Below are positions 1 through 7,348 of a stretch of 19,492 nt of DNA, piece by piece. Both the position numbers and the translations under genes were made by a program. Origin of the DNA: Betaproteobacteria bacterium UBA2592 (GTDB lineage Bacteria; Pseudomonadota; Gammaproteobacteria; Burkholderiales; Rhodocyclaceae); assembly GCA_002340095.1 (NCBI GenBank), contig DDKS01000004.1, forward strand, positions 1-19,492. Reading direction: 5' to 3'. The notes beneath the pieces are model-generated. The model searched no databases. It worked only from the letters and a program-made list of their open reading frames with translations, and was not told the origin of the DNA. Position 1 is the first letter of the stretch. Every line of letters starts with the position of its first letter.

Positions 1-95
1 AGAAAGAACGATACACAACTGCTTTGTCATCATGCTTTGGCGAGATTGGGGTATTGCTTTAATCGTATTCTTCAACCTTCGCCGCCGAGAAAAAA
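1..95 (+). promoter_or_regulatory. Leader of the chemoreceptor gene; promoter not resolved
   Basis: This is the only non-coding sequence before the first gene, and it is clearly more AT-rich than the coding DNA after it. A -35-like TTGTCA lies at 24-29 but has no good -10 at 16-18 bases. TTTAAT at 58-63 could be a -10 box but has a poor -35 partner. GCCGAGAA at 84-91 resembles the flagellar sigma-28 -10 box but lies too close to the start codon. The ATG at 96 follows an A-tract with only a weak purine-rich ribosome site. The promoter may lie left of the window. Confidence 0.3.
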
Positions 96-2192
96 ATGAA
101 GAACAACCAGCCCGTCACACAAAGAGAGGTTCCTTTTCCCCGGGATGCTTACCTGGTTTCCCGTACCGACCTGAAGGGGGTCATCACCTACGCCAATGAT
201 GCCTTCGTGGCGATCAGCGGCTTTTCTTCCGAGGAGTTGCTGGGGCAGAGCCACAACATCGTGCGCCACCCGGACATGCCGCCCCAGGCTTTCGAGGATT
301 TGTGGCGCACGGTCAAGGCCGGGCTGCCCTGGCGCGGCATTGTCAAGAATCGTTGCAAGAACGGCGACCACTACTGGGTGGAAGCCTTCGTGGTGCCGGT
401 CAAGAAGAATGGCTTGCTGACCGGTTACATGTCGGTGCGTACCCCGGCCAGCCCCCAGCGCATCAAGGAGGCCGAGGCGCTCTACGCCCGCCTGCGCCAG
501 CAAGGGGGCAAGCTCGACTCGGTCCGGCGGGGCTGGCTTGGCGGCCTGAGTCTCAAGGCCAGGCTGTGGCTGATGTTCGCCACCCTGATGGCGCTCCTGG
601 TTGCGGGGAGCTTCCTTGGCATCGGCAATTTTTCGTTGAGCAACGAGCAGCTCAAGACCCTTTACCAGCACGAGTTGCAGCCATCGAACAAAATCCAGCG
701 CATCATGTTCCTCCTGGCGGACAACCGCTCGCAGATCCTGCTTTCCTTGCAGCATGAACCGGGCAACCCCTTCGTCAAGCTGCACGACCATCCCCTGGCC
801 CTGCACATCGACAACACCTTGAAGAACCGCCAGGAAATCAATGCCCTGCTGGATCAGCTCCAGGCCATGCCGATGAATGAGGAACAAAAACGGCTGATGC
901 AGCGCTTTAGCGAATCCCGGGAGCGCTTCTCCCGGGAGGGGGTGAATGTGGCGCGCGAGCTGCTTGGCCAGGGCGAGTTTTACAAGGCCAATGAGGTGCT
1001 GTTGTTCAAGATCAACCCCCTCTACGCCGAGATGCAAAAGGACGGCTATGCGCTGATCGAGAACTTGGACAAGGCCGCCACCCAACGCTTCAGCGAGGCC
1101 GAAGCCCGCTATGACCGGGTTCTGATGCTGACCGTGGGCGCCACGGTGTTCGCCCTCTTCTTCGTGGCCGTAGGCGGCTACCTGCTGATCCGCGCCATCA
1201 TCGGCCCGATCCAGCGGGCGCTGGATCATTTCGGGCAGATCGCCGAGGGGCGGCTGACCGAGGAAATCGATATCAGCGGCCGCGACGAAGCCGGCATGGT
1301 GCTTACGCAACTGGCGGTGATGCAGGCCCACCTGAAGGCCATGCTCGACGAAATCCATGCGGCTTCCCAGGCGATCGAGGCGCGCAGCAGCGAGCTCGAA
1401 CGGAAAATGACGGAGGTGGCCGAGCAGTCCCTGCGCCAGCAGGATGCGGTGCAGAGCGTGGCGGCTGCCACCGAGGAGTTCAGCCAGTCCGTGGCGGAAG
1501 TGGCCAGCCATGCGGAAGAAACCGCCGGGGCGGCGCGCAACTCCCAGAACCTGGTGCTGCAAAGCAACGACAAGATCGGCCAGAGCATGGCGGCCACCAG
1601 CAAGGTGGTCGATTCCGTGCAGGCTTCGAGCAGCACCATCAACCAGCTCTCGGAGGCGATTCAGAAGATCGGCGACATCACCCGGGTCATCCAGGAAATC
1701 GCCAGCCAGACCAACCTGCTCGCCTTGAACGCCGCCATCGAAGCGGCCCGGGCCGGGGAGCAGGGAAGAGGCTTTGCCGTGGTTGCCGACGAAGTGCGCA
1801 AGCTGGCCGAGCGCACCACCAGTTCCACCACGGACATCGCCAACATGGTCGGCGAGATCCAGTCGGTCACCCGCAATGCCGTGGCGAGCATGCAGCAGGC
1901 TGCCGAAGAGGTGGATACGGGCATCGGCATGTTGCGCGAGAGCGTCTCCGGCCTCGAAGGTGTCACGGCCGCCAGCCAGCAGGTCAACAGCATGGCCCAG
2001 CAGATTTCCGAGGCGGCCCAGCAGCAGAACATCGCCAGCCAGGAAGTGGCCAGCAACATGGAGCACATCACCGGCATCATCGAGCAGAACAACAGCACGG
2101 CCTTGCAGGCCAAGGCGGCCGCCGACGAGCTGCTCAGGACGGCCGGCCAGCTCGAAGGATTGGTGCGCCAGTTCCAGCTCTACCGGGGCTGA
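96..2192 (+). CDS. Aer-like PAS chemoreceptor (methyl-accepting chemotaxis protein)
   Basis: This 698-residue receptor should signal to CheA/CheW from the inner membrane. A PAS domain fills about residues 10-120 and carries the FAD-pocket residues of E. coli Aer at the same numbers: N34, R57, H58, D60 and W70 (NIVRHPDMPP at 54-63). This suggests redox or energy taxis. Unlike E. coli Aer, which has only a membrane hairpin, it has two separated membrane segments (about 154-176 and 342-368) flanking a periplasmic domain of roughly 165 residues, probably a helical bundle. A HAMP linker (about 366-420) and a cytoplasmic signalling domain follow. The hairpin tip includes IASQTNLLALNAAIEAARAG and GFAVVADEVRKLAERT. 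No C-terminal CheR-tethering pentapeptide is seen; the protein ends LYRG. The start at 96 fits the usual short Aer N-terminus. Its stop overlaps the dacB start by one base (TGATG). Family assignment is secure; FAD binding is inferred from residue identity. Confidence 0.93.
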   Translation: MKNNQPVTQREVPFPRDAYLVSRTDLKGVITYANDAFVAISGFSSEELLGQSHNIVRHPDMPPQAFEDLWRTVKAGLPWRGIVKNRCKNGDHYWVEAFVVPVKKNGLLTGYMSVRTPASPQRIKEAEALYARLRQQGGKLDSVRRGWLGGLSLKARLWLMFATLMALLVAGSFLGIGNFSLSNEQLKTLYQHELQPSNKIQRIMFLLADNRSQILLSLQHEPGNPFVKLHDHPLALHIDNTLKNRQEINALLDQLQAMPMNEEQKRLMQRFSESRERFSREGVNVARELLGQGEFYKANEVLLFKINPLYAEMQKDGYALIENLDKAATQRFSEAEARYDRVLMLTVGATVFALFFVAVGGYLLIRAIIGPIQRALDHFGQIAEGRLTEEIDISGRDEAGMVLTQLAVMQAHLKAMLDEIHAASQAIEARSSELERKMTEVAEQSLRQQDAVQSVAAATEEFSQSVAEVASHAEETAGAARNSQNLVLQSNDKIGQSMAATSKVVDSVQASSSTINQLSEAIQKIGDITRVIQEIASQTNLLALNAAIEAARAGEQGRGFAVVADEVRKLAERTTSSTTDIANMVGEIQSVTRNAVASMQQAAEEVDTGIGMLRESVSGLEGVTAASQQVNSMAQQISEAAQQQNIASQEVASNMEHITGIIEQNNSTALQAKAAADELLRTAGQLEGLVRQFQLYRG

Positions 2193-3601
2193 TGCGCCGG
2201 CGCCTGGGTTTCGCTGCGGTCCTCTGGCTGTGGGCGGGTAGTCTGCTGGCCCAGGGACTGCCCCAGGGCGTCAGCCAGGCCCTCGCGGCGGCCAAGGTTC
2301 CCGCCGATGCGGTGGCGGTGGTGGTGCAGCCCCTGGATGCCTCCCGCCCCGTGCTCAGCCACAATGCCGGCCGGGCCATGAACCCGGCCTCGGTCATGAA
2401 GCTGCTGACCACCTATGCCGCCCTGGAGATCCTCGGGCCTGCCGCCACCTGGCAGACCGGCGCCTGGGCCGAATCCCTGCCCGATGCCGAGGGCCGTCTG
2501 GCAGGGTCCCTCTACCTCAAGGGCAGCGGCGACCCCAAGCTGGGACTTGAGCAATTCTGGCTGCTGCTGCGGCAACTCCAGGTGCGGGGCGTGCGCCACA
2601 TCGACGGGGATCTGGTGCTCGACCGTTCCGTATTCGACCTGCCACCCTTCGATCCGGCCGCTTTCGACAACCGTCCCATGCGCGCCTACAACGTGGGGCC
2701 GGATGGTCTGCTCGTGGATTACCGGGCGCTGCGCTTCACCCTGCGCCCCGAAGGGGATGCGGTGCGTTTCTGGAGCGAGACCCCCAGCGAGGGCTTGCAG
2801 GTGGAGGCCCGCATCACGCCTGAGCCGGGACCCTGCAGCGGCTGGCGCGACCGGCTTAGTATCCAGCGGAGTCCGGGGCGGCTGGAAATTACCGGGCCCT
2901 ATCCGCTCCAGTGTGGTGAACAAAGCCTGCTGCTTGCCCCGCTCGAGGCGGAGGAGCATGTGGAACGGCTGTTCCGCTCCCTGTGGCGGGAACTCGGCGG
3001 CAGTCTGCAGGGGCGGGTGCGCAGCGGCATCACACCACCCCAGGCGCGGCTGCTGACCAGCCGGGAATCGCCCCCCGTGGCCGAGATCGTCCGGGACGTG
3101 AACAAGTGGAGCAACAACGTCATGGCCCGCCAGCTCTTCCTGACCCTGGGCCACGGCGAGGGCGTGCCCTCCAGCACGGCCCGGGCCCGGGAGCGCCTGG
3201 GCCGCTGGCTCGCGGCCAAGGGCTTGGACTTCCCGGAGCTGGTGCTGGAAAACGGCGCCGGGCTTTCACGGATCGAGCGGATCAGTGCCGCCAACCTCAA
3301 CCGCCTGCTGCTGGCTGCCTGGCAGAGTCCGGTGATGCCCGAATTCATCGCCTCCCTGCCGGTGGCCGGCCAGGACGGCACTTTGAAGCGCCGCCTCGTG
3401 GACACGGCGGCGGGCCGGGTTCATGCCAAGACCGGCTATCTCGACGGGGTGCGCACCCTGGCGGGCTATGTGCAGGATGTCCGGGGCCGTCGCCATGCAG
3501 TTACCGTGTTCATCAATCATCCCCAGGCCGGTGCGGCGCAGACGGCCATCGACGCGCTGCTGCTGTGGGTGGTCGGGGGGATGGGGGCGGGCCCCGGCTG
3601 A
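2192..3601 (+). CDS. dacB: D-alanyl-D-alanine carboxypeptidase/endopeptidase, PBP4 family (peptidase S13)
   Basis: This 469-residue periplasmic penicillin-binding protein should trim or cleave peptide cross-links in peptidoglycan. A signal peptide is visible (RRR, then a hydrophobic stretch to LLAQG, cleavage near residue 21). The three active-site motifs of serine penicillin-binding proteins are present: SVMK at 67-70 (Ser67 nucleophile, Lys70 base), SNN at 307-309, and KTG at 413-415 within HAKTGYLDGV. The long insert between the first two motifs is typical of class C PBP4 proteins, and the length matches the E. coli protein (about 477). The start codon overlaps the stop of the chemoreceptor gene, so translation may be coupled, with GGGG shortly upstream as a weak ribosome site. 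The stop codon lies inside a perfect inverted repeat shared with the convergent sfsA. Confidence 0.93.
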   Translation: MRRRLGFAAVLWLWAGSLLAQGLPQGVSQALAAAKVPADAVAVVVQPLDASRPVLSHNAGRAMNPASVMKLLTTYAALEILGPAATWQTGAWAESLPDAEGRLAGSLYLKGSGDPKLGLEQFWLLLRQLQVRGVRHIDGDLVLDRSVFDLPPFDPAAFDNRPMRAYNVGPDGLLVDYRALRFTLRPEGDAVRFWSETPSEGLQVEARITPEPGPCSGWRDRLSIQRSPGRLEITGPYPLQCGEQSLLLAPLEAEEHVERLFRSLWRELGGSLQGRVRSGITPPQARLLTSRESPPVAEIVRDVNKWSNNVMARQLFLTLGHGEGVPSSTARARERLGRWLAAKGLDFPELVLENGAGLSRIERISAANLNRLLLAAWQSPVMPEFIASLPVAGQDGTLKRRLVDTAAGRVHAKTGYLDGVRTLAGYVQDVRGRRHAVTVFINHPQAGAAQTAIDALLLWVVGGMGAGPG

Positions 3602-3621
3602 CCGGGTTGTGCCCCGGTCAG
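3598..3621. terminator. Inverted repeat over the convergent dacB and sfsA stop codons
   Basis: CTGACCGGG (3598-3606) and CCCGGTCAG (3613-3621) are perfect inverse complements around a 6-base loop. The TGA of dacB (3599-3601) is in the left arm and the TGA of sfsA (3620-3618, minus strand) is in the right arm. The hairpin would form in both transcripts. Neither side has a T-tract, so it is not a canonical intrinsic terminator. It may act as a 3' end stabiliser or as part of a Rho-dependent or bidirectional end. Confidence 0.5.
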
Positions 3622-4340
3622 CACACCAGGGGCAGGCGCCGTTCCAGGCGGATGCAGGCGGGGCTCACCCGGGCGCCCAGGGCCGCCACCTCCACCCCTG
3701 CTGCCAGGGCCTGGCGCAGGGTGCGGCCATAGACCGGGTCGATATGGTCGGCCGGGGCTACCCGCTCCACATCCTCCCGCTGCACGCAGAACACCAGCAG
3801 GGCCCGGGCGCCCGCCGCCACCATGGCCGCCATTTCCTCCAGATGCCTGGCGCCCCGCGCCGTGACGGCATCGGGAAAGTGGCCCGTGCCTCCCGCCACG
3901 GCGGCGGTGATGTTCTTCACTTCCACATAGCAGGGGGGCTGCGCCCCACCTTCGAGGAGGAAGTCGATGCGGGAATTGCGGCCGTATTTCACCTCGGGCC
4001 GGATCGCCGTGTAAGCGGCCAGCTCCGGCAGCCGGCCCGCGGCGATGGCCTCCCGCACCAGTGCGTTGCTGCGCCCCGTGTGCAGGCCCACCAGCACCCC
4101 GTCGCGGGCCGCCCCGTCGGCCAGGCCCGTTTCCACCAGCTCCCAGGTCCAGGCCAGCTTGCGCTTCGGATTGTCGCTGGCCGACAGCCACACCCGGCTG
4201 CCCGGGGTCCTGCACCCCAGCATGGAGCCGGTATTCGGGCAATGGGCCGTCACCACCCGGCCATCCCCCAGTTCCACGTCGGCAAGAAAGCGCTGGTAAC
4301 GCCGGATCAGCCGACCTTCGGTAAGGGGCGGCAGGTTCAT
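3618..4340 (-). CDS. sfsA: SfsA family protein (sugar fermentation stimulation protein)
   Basis: The 240-residue product closely resembles E. coli SfsA (234 residues). Shared blocks are RRYQRFLADV near the N-terminus, HCPNTGSMLGC, KRKLAWTWEL, EVKYG followed by SRIDFLLE, CYVEVKNIT, and HFPDAVTARGARHLEEM. SfsA was named for an effect on maltose metabolism in E. coli and has been described as DNA-binding. The D-(E)xK-type core (RIDFLL...YVEVK) also resembles a nuclease-like fold; the true role is unsettled. The ATG at 4340 is chosen because it gives the family N-terminus; the frame stays open upstream, but only into the preceding gene. That gene stops at 4342, one base away, so the two are probably translated from one message. 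It is the last gene of the minus-strand run and meets dacB head-on. Confidence 0.93.
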   Translation of the reverse strand: MNLPPLTEGRLIRRYQRFLADVELGDGRVVTAHCPNTGSMLGCRTPGSRVWLSASDNPKRKLAWTWELVETGLADGAARDGVLVGLHTGRSNALVREAIAAGRLPELAAYTAIRPEVKYGRNSRIDFLLEGGAQPPCYVEVKNITAAVAGGTGHFPDAVTARGARHLEEMAAMVAAGARALLVFCVQREDVERVAPADHIDPVYGRTLRQALAAGVEVAALGARVSPACIRLERRLPLVC

Positions 4341-4341
4341 C

Positions 4342-4752
4342 CTAGGCGGCAGGTACCGGCATGGGCTTTCTGTCCACCAGGGCAATCCAGCCCCGGATCA
4401 CCCGGTACAGCACCCATACCCCGGTGGCGAACAGCACCAGAATGGCGGCGGGCAGACCAATGATGGTGATGGCCAGCAGCCCGGCAACACAGCCCCAGAG
4501 CAGGGCGAACCAGAAGGTGCGCAACTGCCAGCGGTAATGGCTGTCCAGCCAGGTATCCTGCACCTCGCCCCGTTTGATGTAGTTGAGGATCACCGCGATG
4601 ATGGAGGGCCAGCCGAACAGGAAGGCGCCGACAATGGTGGCCGAAGTCAGCACCCCGCTGAGGGCCGAAAAGGCGTGCAGGCCATACATGATGTGGGCCC
4701 AGAGGCGGGGGCCTTCCAGCGGATCGGCCTGGTATTGGGGCAGGTTGTGCAC
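4342..4752 (-). CDS. Small four-helix inner-membrane protein (DUF4870/Tic20-like), function unknown
   Basis: I read a 136-residue protein starting with GTG at 4752, because AAGGAG lies five bases before it; the frame is open further upstream but without a better site and overlapping ubiD. Two hydrophobic pairs are visible, at about residues 20-59 and 79-119. Between them is a short polar loop (KRGEVQDTWLDSHYRWQLRT), and after the last helix comes YRVIRGWIALVDRKPM. This pattern is familiar from small uncharacterised proteobacterial membrane proteins often grouped with DUF4870, but I cannot confirm the family without a profile search. No enzymatic motif is visible. It sits 40 bases after ubiD and one base before sfsA, so it is probably co-transcribed with both. 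Existence as a gene is likely; function is unknown. Confidence 0.8.
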   Translation of the reverse strand: MHNLPQYQADPLEGPRLWAHIMYGLHAFSALSGVLTSATIVGAFLFGWPSIIAVILNYIKRGEVQDTWLDSHYRWQLRTFWFALLWGCVAGLLAITIIGLPAAILVLFATGVWVLYRVIRGWIALVDRKPMPVPAA

Positions 4753-4792
4753 GGCATCTCCTTCCTTGAAAAACGGCGCGGCCAGTTCCGGT

Positions 4793-6274
4793 TCAGAGCC
4801 CGAGCTGGTTCCAGAGTTCATCCACCCGCTTTTTGATGGCGGGGTCCATGGTGATGGGCGTGCCCCATTCCCGGTTCGTTTCACCGGGCCACTTGTTGGT
4901 GGCGTCCAGCCCCATCTTGGAGCCCAGGCCCGCCACCGGGCTGGCGAAATCCAGATAATCGATGGGGGTGTTATCCACCAGGGTGGTGTCCCGGGTGGCG
5001 TCCATGCGGGTGGTCAGCGCCCAGATCACCTCCTTCCAGTCGCGGATGTTCACGTCCTCGTCCACCACGATGATGAACTTGGTGTACATGAACTGGCGCA
5101 GGAAGCTCCAGATGCCGAACATCACCCGCTTGGCGTGGCCCGGGTACTGCTTTTTGATGCTGACGATGGCCATCCGGTAGGAACAGCCTTCCGGCGGCAG
5201 GTAGAAGTCGGTGATTTCCGGATACTGCTTCTGCAGCAGCGGCACGAACACCTCGTTCAAGGCGACACCCAGCATGGCCGGCTCATCGGGGGGCTTGCCG
5301 GTATAGGTGGAGTGGTAGATGGGATTCCGGCGCAGGGTCATGCGCTCCACCGTGAACACCGGGAATTCCGCCTGCTCGTTGTAATAGCCGGTGTGGTCAC
5401 CGTAGGGGCCTTCCAGGGCCGTTTCACCGGGATGGATCACCCCTTCCAGGACGATCTCGGCCCGGGCCGGGACCGACAGGTCGTTGCCCAGGCACTGGGT
5501 CAGCTCGGTGCGGGAGCCGCGCAGGAGGCCGGCGAACTGGTATTCGGAGAGGGTGTCGGGCACCGGTGTCACGGCTCCGAGGATGGTGGCCGGGTCGCAG
5601 CCCAGTACCACGGATACCGGGAAGGGCTGGCCCGGATTCACCTGGCAGTGGTCGCGGTAATCCAGGGCGCCGCCCCGGTGGGCCAGCCAGCGCATGATGA
5701 CCTTGTTGGGCCCCAGCAGCTGCTGGCGGTAGATGCCCAGGTTCTGGCGCTTCTTGAACGGCCCCCGGGTGACGGTCAGGCCCCAGGTGATCAAGGGCGC
5801 CACGTCGCCGGGCCAGCAGTGCTGGATGGGCAGGCGGGAGAGGTCCACATCCTTGCCTTCCCACACCACCTCCTGGCAGGGGGCGGAAGACACTTTTTTC
5901 GGCGCCATGGACAGCACCTGCTTCAGGAGCGGCAGCTTGTCCCAGGCCTCTTTCAAGCCCCGGGGGGGCTCGGGCTCCTTGAGGTAGGAGAGGGTCCTGC
6001 CCACTTCGCGCAGGGCGGTCTGCCAGCTTTCGCCCCGTTCGCCGCCGGCCCCCATGCCCATGGCCACCCGCTCCGGGGTGCCGAACAGGTTGGCCAGCAC
6101 CGGCATGGCGTGACCCTCGGGCTTTTCAAACAGCAGGGCGGGGCCGCCGGCGCGCAGCACCCGGTCGGCAATCTCGGTCATTTCCAGGCGGGGGCTCACT
6201 TCCACGCCGATGCGCTTGAGCTCTCCCCGGGCTTCCAGTTGCGCGATGAAGTCACGCAGATCGCGGTATTGCAT
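4793..6274 (-). CDS. ubiD: 3-octaprenyl-4-hydroxybenzoate carboxy-lyase UbiD
   Basis: The 493-residue product matches the UbiD family in length (E. coli 497) and throughout its sequence. It removes the carboxyl group from 3-polyprenyl-4-hydroxybenzoate in ubiquinone synthesis, using prenylated FMN made by UbiX, which is not in this window. N178 and R183 (NLGIYRQQ) have the spacing of the N168/R173 pair that holds the cofactor in fungal Fdc1. Other family blocks are RAEIVLEGVIHPGE (271-284), LEGPYGDHTGYY (287-298), NPIYHSTYTGKPPDEPAMLG and DEDVNIRDW. The ATG at 6274 follows GGAAG at good spacing and gives the usual start (MQYRDLRDFI); the frame continues upstream only as untypical sequence. 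It lies 107 bases downstream of ubiA on the same strand, and that gap contains a small hairpin (GGGCA 6296-6300, TGCCC 6305-6309). Expected to be a cytoplasmic, membrane-associated oligomer. Confidence 0.96.
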   Translation of the reverse strand: MQYRDLRDFIAQLEARGELKRIGVEVSPRLEMTEIADRVLRAGGPALLFEKPEGHAMPVLANLFGTPERVAMGMGAGGERGESWQTALREVGRTLSYLKEPEPPRGLKEAWDKLPLLKQVLSMAPKKVSSAPCQEVVWEGKDVDLSRLPIQHCWPGDVAPLITWGLTVTRGPFKKRQNLGIYRQQLLGPNKVIMRWLAHRGGALDYRDHCQVNPGQPFPVSVVLGCDPATILGAVTPVPDTLSEYQFAGLLRGSRTELTQCLGNDLSVPARAEIVLEGVIHPGETALEGPYGDHTGYYNEQAEFPVFTVERMTLRRNPIYHSTYTGKPPDEPAMLGVALNEVFVPLLQKQYPEITDFYLPPEGCSYRMAIVSIKKQYPGHAKRVMFGIWSFLRQFMYTKFIIVVDEDVNIRDWKEVIWALTTRMDATRDTTLVDNTPIDYLDFASPVAGLGSKMGLDATNKWPGETNREWGTPITMDPAIKKRVDELWNQLGL

Positions 6275-6381
6275 GAGGACTTCCTTTTCCGAAGCGGGCA
6301 ACGATGCCCCAAGCCCGGCGCTTTTGCAACGGGGGCGCAGGAAAGCATTCAAGTTCGGAGGAAAGGGGAGGATGCCGGGAT
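6275..6381 (-). other. ubiA-ubiD intergenic region
   Basis: This 107-base gap on the minus-strand message holds the ubiD ribosome site (GGAAG just upstream of 6274) and a short perfect stem-loop, GGGCA at 6296-6300 with TGCCC at 6305-6309 and a four-base loop. No convincing promoter or T-tract terminator is visible, so ubiA and ubiD are probably on one transcript. Confidence 0.4.
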
Positions 6382-7272
6382 TCAGAAAGGCAGAATGCCG
6401 CGCTGGGCGTAGTCCAGTGCGATGCCGGCGAAGATGGCGGCCCCCACCCAGTTGTTGTGCAGGAAAGCCTGGAAGCAGCCTGGCCCCTGGCGCTCCCGGA
6501 TCAGCGTGTAGTGGTAGCCGGCCAGGGCGCAAGCTGTCAGCAGTCCGCCCAGGAAGGGCAGCCCCAGCCCGCTGGCGAGACCCACCCAGGCGATCAGGCC
6601 GAAGGCGGTGGCGTAGCAGGCCATCACCGCCGGCACATCGAAGCGGCCGAAGGTGATGGCCGAAGTCTTGATGCCGATCTTGATGTCATCAGGCCGGTCC
6701 ACCATGGCGTACTCGGTGTCGTAGGCCACGGCCCAGAACACGTTGGCCAGCAGCAGGACCCAGGCTTCGGCAGGTAGTTCACCGCGTTGTGCCGCGTAGG
6801 CCATGGGAATGCCAAAGCCGAAGGCGATGCCCAGATAGGCCTGGGGAATGGCAAGGAAGCGTTTGGTGAAGGGGTAGGAACCGGCCAGAAAGGCGGCCAC
6901 CAGGGCCAGCCCCAGCAACAGCGGGGTAGCCAGGGGCAGGATCAGCAGCAGCGCCGCCAGGGTGAGTCCTGCCGCCAGCAGCAGGGCTTCCCGGGGGCTG
7001 ACCCGGCGCGCCGCCAGGGGGCGCTCCCGGGTCCGCTCCACATGGGGATCGAAATCCCGGTCGGCGTAGTCGTTGATGACGCAACCCGCCGAACGCATCA
7101 GTACCGTGCCCAGGGCGAAGACCCAGACCCACACCCAGTCGGGACGCCCCTCTGCCGACAGCCACAAGGCCCAGAGCGTGGGCCAGAGCAGCAGCAAGGT
7201 GCCGATGGGCTTGTCCAGGCGCATCAGCTTTTCGTATTCATCCAGACGGGATTTGAGGGCGGTCCAGTTCAT
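6382..7272 (-). CDS. ubiA: 4-hydroxybenzoate polyprenyltransferase UbiA
   Basis: This 296-residue integral membrane enzyme attaches the polyprenyl tail to 4-hydroxybenzoate, the step before UbiD. Both Asp-rich motifs that bind Mg-diphosphate are present: NDYADRDFD at 67-75 and DTEYAMVDRPDD at 185-196. Other family blocks are MRLDKPIGTLLLLWPTLWAL near the N-terminus and YPFTKRF. Around eight to nine hydrophobic segments are visible, and the length fits E. coli UbiA (290). The ATG at 7272 gives the normal N-terminus (MNWTALKSRLDEYEKLMRLD). No Shine-Dalgarno sequence lies at normal distance; GGAG is 14 bases upstream, and a -10-like TAGAAT ends eight bases before the ATG, so a nearly leaderless transcript is possible. 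UbiC (chorismate lyase), often adjacent elsewhere, is absent here. Confidence 0.96.
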   Translation of the reverse strand: MNWTALKSRLDEYEKLMRLDKPIGTLLLLWPTLWALWLSAEGRPDWVWVWVFALGTVLMRSAGCVINDYADRDFDPHVERTRERPLAARRVSPREALLLAAGLTLAALLLILPLATPLLLGLALVAAFLAGSYPFTKRFLAIPQAYLGIAFGFGIPMAYAAQRGELPAEAWVLLLANVFWAVAYDTEYAMVDRPDDIKIGIKTSAITFGRFDVPAVMACYATAFGLIAWVGLASGLGLPFLGGLLTACALAGYHYTLIRERQGPGCFQAFLHNNWVGAAIFAGIALDYAQRGILPF

Positions 7273-7348
7273 GGGCGGCGATTCTACTCCCGCTCCGGCC
7301 CGGGGGCACAGGTACGGCGGCAAGCAGTGCGGACAGAGGGACGTACGT
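7273..7348 (-). promoter_or_regulatory. ubiA upstream region with possible -10 box
   Basis: The 76 bases between lplT and ubiA contain TAGAAT (7286-7281, minus strand), which matches the -10 consensus at five of six positions, but no good -35 at 16-18 bases. It ends eight bases before the ubiA ATG, which would put the transcript start at or beside the start codon. An 8-base palindrome ACGTACGT lies at 7341-7348 next to the lplT stop. The evidence is weak, and read-through from lplT is equally possible. Confidence 0.25.

Noticed and set aside
84..91. Flagellar sigma-28-like -10 box (GCCGAGAA) upstream of the chemoreceptor
   Set aside because: It ends only four bases before the ATG, so transcription would start inside the coding sequence, and no TAAA-type -35 lies at the right distance.
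4583..6412. Plus-strand 609-codon open frame opposite ubiD
   Set aside because: It is antisense to a clear UbiD. The product is rich in Gly, His and Gln with no recognisable domain, as expected from reading GC-rich codons backward. Similar frames at 13663-15243 (opposite the symporter), 16111-17910 (opposite DUF294) and 72-2066 (opposite the chemoreceptor) were rejected for the same reason.
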